From the NCBI RefSeq assembly GCF_025854275.1, contig NZ_CP107567.1, positions 3,224,001 through 3,288,000 on the forward strand: a stretch of 64,000 bases of DNA. Direction: 5' to 3'. A program made the translations under genes and the position numbers. Positions 61,349 to 64,000 of the stretch are shown piece by piece (the stretch's first letter is position 1; the number at the start of each line of letters is the position of its first letter). The stretch is from Streptomyces peucetius. GTDB lineage: Bacteria > Actinomycetota > Actinomycetes > Streptomycetales > Streptomycetaceae. Below the pieces are notes generated by a model. The model saw nothing but the letters and a program-made list of their open reading frames with translations. It was not told the origin of the DNA and did not search any database.

Positions 61349-61374
61349 GCGCTCGTGCCGGCCGGCACGAGCGC
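61349..61374 (+). terminator. 26-bp palindromic terminator
   Basis: Perfect palindrome, arms GCGCTCGTGCCGG and CCGGCACGAGCGC, starting 15 bp after the AfsA stop. Confidence 0.8.
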
Positions 61375-61478
61375 TGGCCCACCGGCGGCGGGTACGGACG
61401 CCGGCCGGTTCCTGCGCCGGTGCCACGACCGTCGTGCGGTCAGGCCGAGTTGCCGCGTCCGGCTGCCGCACAACAAGA

Positions 61479-61514
61479 GAGAGCCCCTGCCGGACGAATC
61501 CGGCAGAGGCTCTC
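61479..61514 (-). terminator. Terminator behind the tRNA fragment
   Basis: 16-bp stem with one mismatch and tetraloop CGAA. It lies a few bases past the 3' end of the minus-strand tRNA-Ala fragment and is probably the original terminator of that tRNA gene. Confidence 0.78.
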
Positions 61515-61520
61515 AGCTGC

Positions 61521-61565
61521 GGTGGACCTGTGGGGATTTGAACCCCAGACCCCCTCGATGCGAAC
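61521..61565 (-). other. tRNA-Ala(CGC) 3' fragment, probable attR
   Basis: On the minus strand this stretch folds as the 3' part of a tRNA. Anticodon loop TTCGCAT (anticodon CGC), stem CGAGG, variable GGGTC, T arm TGGGG-TTCAAAT-CCCCA, acceptor CAGGTCC, A73, CC. U at position 70 fits the G3:U70 identity pair of tRNA-Ala. The 5' half is absent: the bases before the loop (GATAG) do not pair with CGAGG and no D arm follows. Such anticodon-loop-to-3'-end copies are left by site-specific integration into tRNA genes. Confidence 0.78.
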
Positions 61566-62128
61566 TATCGGCGGGGCGGTCGCTGAGGTTCGCTGTGGTG
61601 GTCGAGCGGGTTACTGAGACCGCTGGCTGGTCGGCCGTGGTCGCCGTGGTTGCTGTACTTCACTGCTGTACAGCAACCATCGCTAGGGCCAGAGCAACTT
61701 ATCGAGGATGATCGCCGCCACTGCAGAGAAGAACCACGGCTTCCTGACGCCCCGGACAACAGCATCACGGTCCAGTTCCCTGATGAGCACCACCAAGGCG
61801 AACATCAGGAGTGCGCCCGGTAGCAGGCCAACGACGGGTTCGGTATGCCGAGATGGTAACCAGGTGCTGCGGCGTCACGTCCTACTCGTCGCATGCTAAG
61901 TGCAGGCAGCCAGGCCACATCCACCGCAGGTGAACTGCCCCCTGACAGGCAACTCGGCAGGCGCCGTTCTCGTGAGGCTTGGCCGCCAGCGACCGCTGTT
62001 CCCTGCTGTTCCCGACCGGACGGGCGCGGGAAGGGCGCGGTCTCCTTCCGATCCGTAGCTCTAGCGAGAACGGTCAGCAACGGTGGCCCGTCAGCCTCCC
62101 GGGACCGGCAACCGTGAGCGGGCGAATG
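61566..62128. other. Element-proximal interval without genes
   Basis: 563 bp immediately inside the presumed element. I see no credible gene; the minus-strand frame at 61805-62080 has poor composition and no ribosome-binding site. No integrase is present at this end. Confidence 0.5.
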
Positions 62129-62488
62129 TCAGGCGGCCGCTGCGGCCAGCTTCGGGTTCGGGCCGTGCTCGTTCTCCTCCGGCTTGCCGTCGCTGGCCAG
62201 GAAGACCAGCAGGACGATAGCGCCCACCAGCGGGACCAGGGCGATGAGCAGCCACCAGCCGGAGCGTCCGGTGTCGTGGAGGCGGCGGACGCCGACGGCG
62301 AGGCTGGGGAGCAGGACGGCGAGCTCGTAGATCCCGGCGATGACGCCGGTGCCGAGGAGGCTGAGGTCGATGACCATCAGCGCGATATAGATGATCGCGC
62401 TGATGAGCGTGAACATCCAGTATTCCTGGCGGCGGGCGCGGCCGCTGAATGCGGCGTACTTCTTGAGGACGTCGATGTACCAGTGCAT
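62129..62488 (-). CDS. DUF805 family membrane protein
   Basis: A 119-residue membrane protein. MHWYIDVLKKYAAFSGRARR then QEYWMFTL, LLPSLAVGVRRLHDTGRSGW and LIALVPLVGAIVLLVFLA are the DUF805 motifs (GRARRxEYW and RRLHDTGRSGWW). Four helices are expected. Function unknown; often found on mobile or accessory DNA. Confidence 0.9.
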   Translation of the reverse strand: MHWYIDVLKKYAAFSGRARRQEYWMFTLISAIIYIALMVIDLSLLGTGVIAGIYELAVLLPSLAVGVRRLHDTGRSGWWLLIALVPLVGAIVLLVFLASDGKPEENEHGPNPKLAAAAA

Positions 62489-62746
62489 GGGTCCCCCCAG
62501 GGACGAGCGGTGGAGGCCGGTCCGAAAAGAACAAGCCAGCGCGGAATGTAGATGGCTTGATGCACACCGGTCAAAAAGTTATCGGGCAGCGACCGATCGG
62601 TGATCACGGTTGGCTCGATAAGCCCTGCTTTCACGCCAGATGCGACTCAAGGGGCTGACCACGTTGTGCCATTCCATGTCGCCAACATATGAGCAGCTTG
62701 GGCTTTGCGGCAGCCTCTGCGTAGACGTCAACAGAGGTCGGTGTAG

Positions 62747-62889
62747 CGGCTTTGGGCGGGAGCTGCCATGGGGCGAGAGATCGGGGCCCGTAAGCTTCCC
62801 GCGACTCGGGCAGTCTCTGGACCTGCCCGCAATAGCCCGATGTGGGCCCCGATCTTCGAGGCTCGCCCCATGGTGGCTGCCTAAAGCCG
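62747..62889. repeat. 143-bp nested inverted repeat
   Basis: Arms 62747-62789 and 62844-62889 pair over about 37 bp with small interruptions; the longest exact blocks are CCATGGGGCGAG and AGATCGGGGCCC. The 54-nt loop contains a second perfect hairpin, CGGGCAG (62807-62813) with CTGCCCG (62823-62829). Confidence 0.85.
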
Positions 62890-62955
62890 TGGAGCCGACC
62901 GCCCCAGCCCTGCCGGCCTTTCTCTGACGGCTTGGTGTCCGCGCTCGGTGCGCCG

Positions 62956-63007
62956 CCGCCCGGCCGGGGCAGCCCGGCGAAGACAGGGGCTGCCCCGGGC
63001 CGGGGGC
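62956..63007. repeat. Large G/C hairpin
   Basis: Left arm 62956-62974 and right arm 62986-63007 pair over about 19 bp; core GGGGCAGCCC / GGGGCTGCCCC around an 11-nt loop. Could act in termination of the minus-strand gene that stops at 63056. Confidence 0.7.
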
Positions 63008-63010
63008 AGC

Positions 63011-63034
63011 GGCGCGCCGCGCTTGCGCGGCGCC
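63011..63034 (-). terminator. Hairpin past the YdcF-like gene
   Basis: Arms GGCGCGCCGCGC and GCGCGGCGCC pair with a 2-nt bulge around TT, 22 bp beyond the stop of the minus-strand gene. Confidence 0.55.
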
Positions 63035-63055
63035 TTGAACCCGTAGAGAAGGTTT

Positions 63056-63727
63056 CTACTCACTCCGCCCAGTGGCATCGGGGATGAGCCGACTGGTGAA
63101 CCCCTGGGCCTGCAAGCGCTCGTAGGCATCCTGGACGTCCTGTGGAACGTCCTGGCTGATCATGAAGCCCTGGGCCGGATAGATCAGTAGGCGCTGAAGC
63201 GCTCCGACGAGCATGTCAACGACGAGTCGGGCATCACCGATCGAGCGGACGTAGTCGGCCAGGGGCATGGGTGCTGACGCGCTGACGAACTCGACTTCTG
63301 GCCACAGCTTGCGCGCCGTGGCGTAGGCCCGACGTTCCTCGTACGGCTTGCTCACCAGCAGTACGGACGACACGGGGACGCCTTGCTCCTCCAGTAGTGC
63401 GCGTGAGAAGCGGATGTTCTCCCCGGTGTTCCGGGCCCGTGGCTCCACGAGGATGGCGTCGTCGGGAACGCCAAGCTCGATGGCACGCTCCCGGTAGTGC
63501 TCGGCTTCCCCGCGGGGCATCCGCTCGCGAGTCGTTCGACTGGTGGCTCCCGTGAAGACGACAACAGGCGCCATGCCCTGGCGGTACAGATCGGCAGTCA
63601 CGTCGGCTACGCCTAGGTCGTGACTTCCCAGGCCGATGACGACGGAGCACGGCCGCGGGGCGTGTCCCATGAGCTGGTAGTCCCACAGGTGTTGGGCATC
63701 CTTCATGACCGCGTCCGACAGGGTCAT
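63056..63727 (-). CDS. YdcF/SanA-like (DUF218) protein
   Basis: A 223-residue Rossmann-like protein. CSVVIGLGSHDLGVADVTAD, FTGATSRTTRERMPRGEAEH, LVEPRARNTGENIRFSRALL and VLLVSKPYEERRAYATARKL are the DUF218/YdcF blocks; no membrane segment is present, so it is the soluble YdcF type, which binds S-adenosylmethionine in E. coli. ATG at 63727 overlaps the GntR stop by four bases. GntR-YdcF pairs recur on Streptomyces integrative elements. Confidence 0.86.
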   Translation of the reverse strand: MTLSDAVMKDAQHLWDYQLMGHAPRPCSVVIGLGSHDLGVADVTADLYRQGMAPVVVFTGATSRTTRERMPRGEAEHYRERAIELGVPDDAILVEPRARNTGENIRFSRALLEEQGVPVSSVLLVSKPYEERRAYATARKLWPEVEFVSASAPMPLADYVRSIGDARLVVDMLVGALQRLLIYPAQGFMISQDVPQDVQDAYERLQAQGFTSRLIPDATGRSE

Positions 63728-64000
63728 GAGCCCTCCTTCGGCTGCGCCGAGTCCGGCACCTTGAAGTCGTACTCCCACGCGAACCGCGAGGCTGCGTGGA
63801 TGCCTACGGCGAACTCGACCACGGTCCCGTCCGCCGTGTAAGTAGTCCGGTGGAGCTCCATGACCGGCTCACCTGGTGGCAGTTGCAGGAGCTTGGCCTC
63901 CTCGGCCGTGGGCACGCGCGCGAACAGTGCTTCTCGCATGTGGTCGATCTCGTACCCGGCGTCATAGAGCACCCTGTAGCCACCGCCCCTGCCGGCCGGT
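63724..64000 (-). CDS. GntR-family regulator, UTRA domain (truncated by window edge)
   Basis: The visible 3' part encodes a UTRA effector domain: GGGYRVLYDAGYEIDHMREA, LLQLPPGEPVMELHRTTYTA and GTVVEFAVGIHAASRFAWEY. The frame is open to the right edge, so the winged helix lies outside the window. Translationally coupled to the YdcF-like gene. KorSA/Pra-type GntR proteins with this domain control transfer and excision of Streptomyces integrating plasmids. Confidence 0.85.
   Translation of the reverse strand, partial: PAGRGGGYRVLYDAGYEIDHMREALFARVPTAEEAKLLQLPPGEPVMELHRTTYTADGTVVEFAVGIHAASRFAWEYDFKVPDSAQPKEGS

Larger units (their letters stand above)
62489..63055. other. Structured non-coding interval
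   Basis: 567 bp with no gene. The first ~150 bp should contain the DUF805 promoter. The remainder holds three large inverted repeats, listed separately. Confidence 0.6.

Noticed and set aside
61521..61597. Complete tRNA gene
   Set aside because: Only the anticodon loop to 3' end is present; the upstream bases do not pair with the anticodon or acceptor stems and there is no D arm.
61805..62080. 91-residue minus-strand frame in the element
   Set aside because: No ribosome-binding site, poor codon bias and no recognisable motif.

Overview
This window is Streptomyces chromosome. It is very GC-rich with strong third-position GC bias. It carries an SsgA-family sporulation protein, a tricorn protease, two A-factor-type (AfsA) synthases with ScbR/ArpA-type TetR receptors, an MMPL transporter, and a BREX-2/Pgl remnant. 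Everything below was read from sequence; family names come from recognised motifs and remembered family layouts, with no database search.

Layout. (1) 1-29.6 kb is mostly ordinary chromosome: a frameshifted small gene, a DUF5819/HTTM membrane pair, an ice-binding-like surface protein with a 23-copy pentapeptide repeat, an Rrf2/NAD(P)-binding divergent pair with visible operators, DUF817, a penicillin-binding protein, YbaK, and an SDR/beta-lactamase-like pair. It continues with ohr/ohrR joined to a CbiMQO-type metal transporter under a likely nickel-responsive Nur box, then an SsgA-like protein, MMPL/TetR, tricorn, a MerR-flanked Baeyer-Villiger-type monooxygenase/hydrolase/SDR operon, exonuclease III, GNAT and a secreted trypsin-like protease. 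(2) 29.6-38.0 kb is a decayed defence locus. pglY carries two frameshifts and two in-frame stops, and pglX is represented only by a frameshifted C-terminal part. Between them sit an intact type VII-style polymorphic toxin cassette (adaptor, RNase A-like toxin, CdiI-like immunity) and a plasmid-like GntR with a frameshifted partner. (3) An IS5-type insertion sequence (38047-38941) marks the junction with the next block.

(4) 38.9-61.3 kb is a biosynthetic and signalling cluster without PKS or NRPS assembly lines. One set of genes encodes a GH3-type acyl-adenylating enzyme, an alpha/beta hydrolase with a Cys nucleophile, an enolase-superfamily enzyme, an FAH-like enzyme and a condensation-type protein. 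The second set encodes a catalytically dead IS701-type transposase, MFS exporter, SDR, YciI-like protein, PLP aminotransferase, ATP-grasp ligase, LLM flavin monooxygenase, flavin reductase and an AfsA homologue. This second set is headed by a near-perfect 28-bp palindrome. The same 17-nt core recurs between the ArpA-type receptor gene (60223, minus) and a second AfsA gene (60354, plus) at the far end. Signal synthesis, signal receptor and a small amide or peptide-like product pathway therefore appear to be wired together. A second TetR, an epimerase, an SDR and a nitrilase-family amidase complete the regulatory end.

(5) At 61.5 kb the 3' part of a tRNA-Ala(CGC) lies on the minus strand with a terminator behind it. 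It looks like the attR of an integrated element that extends past the right edge. The start of that element shows DUF805, large nested inverted repeats, a YdcF-like protein and a truncated GntR/UTRA regulator.
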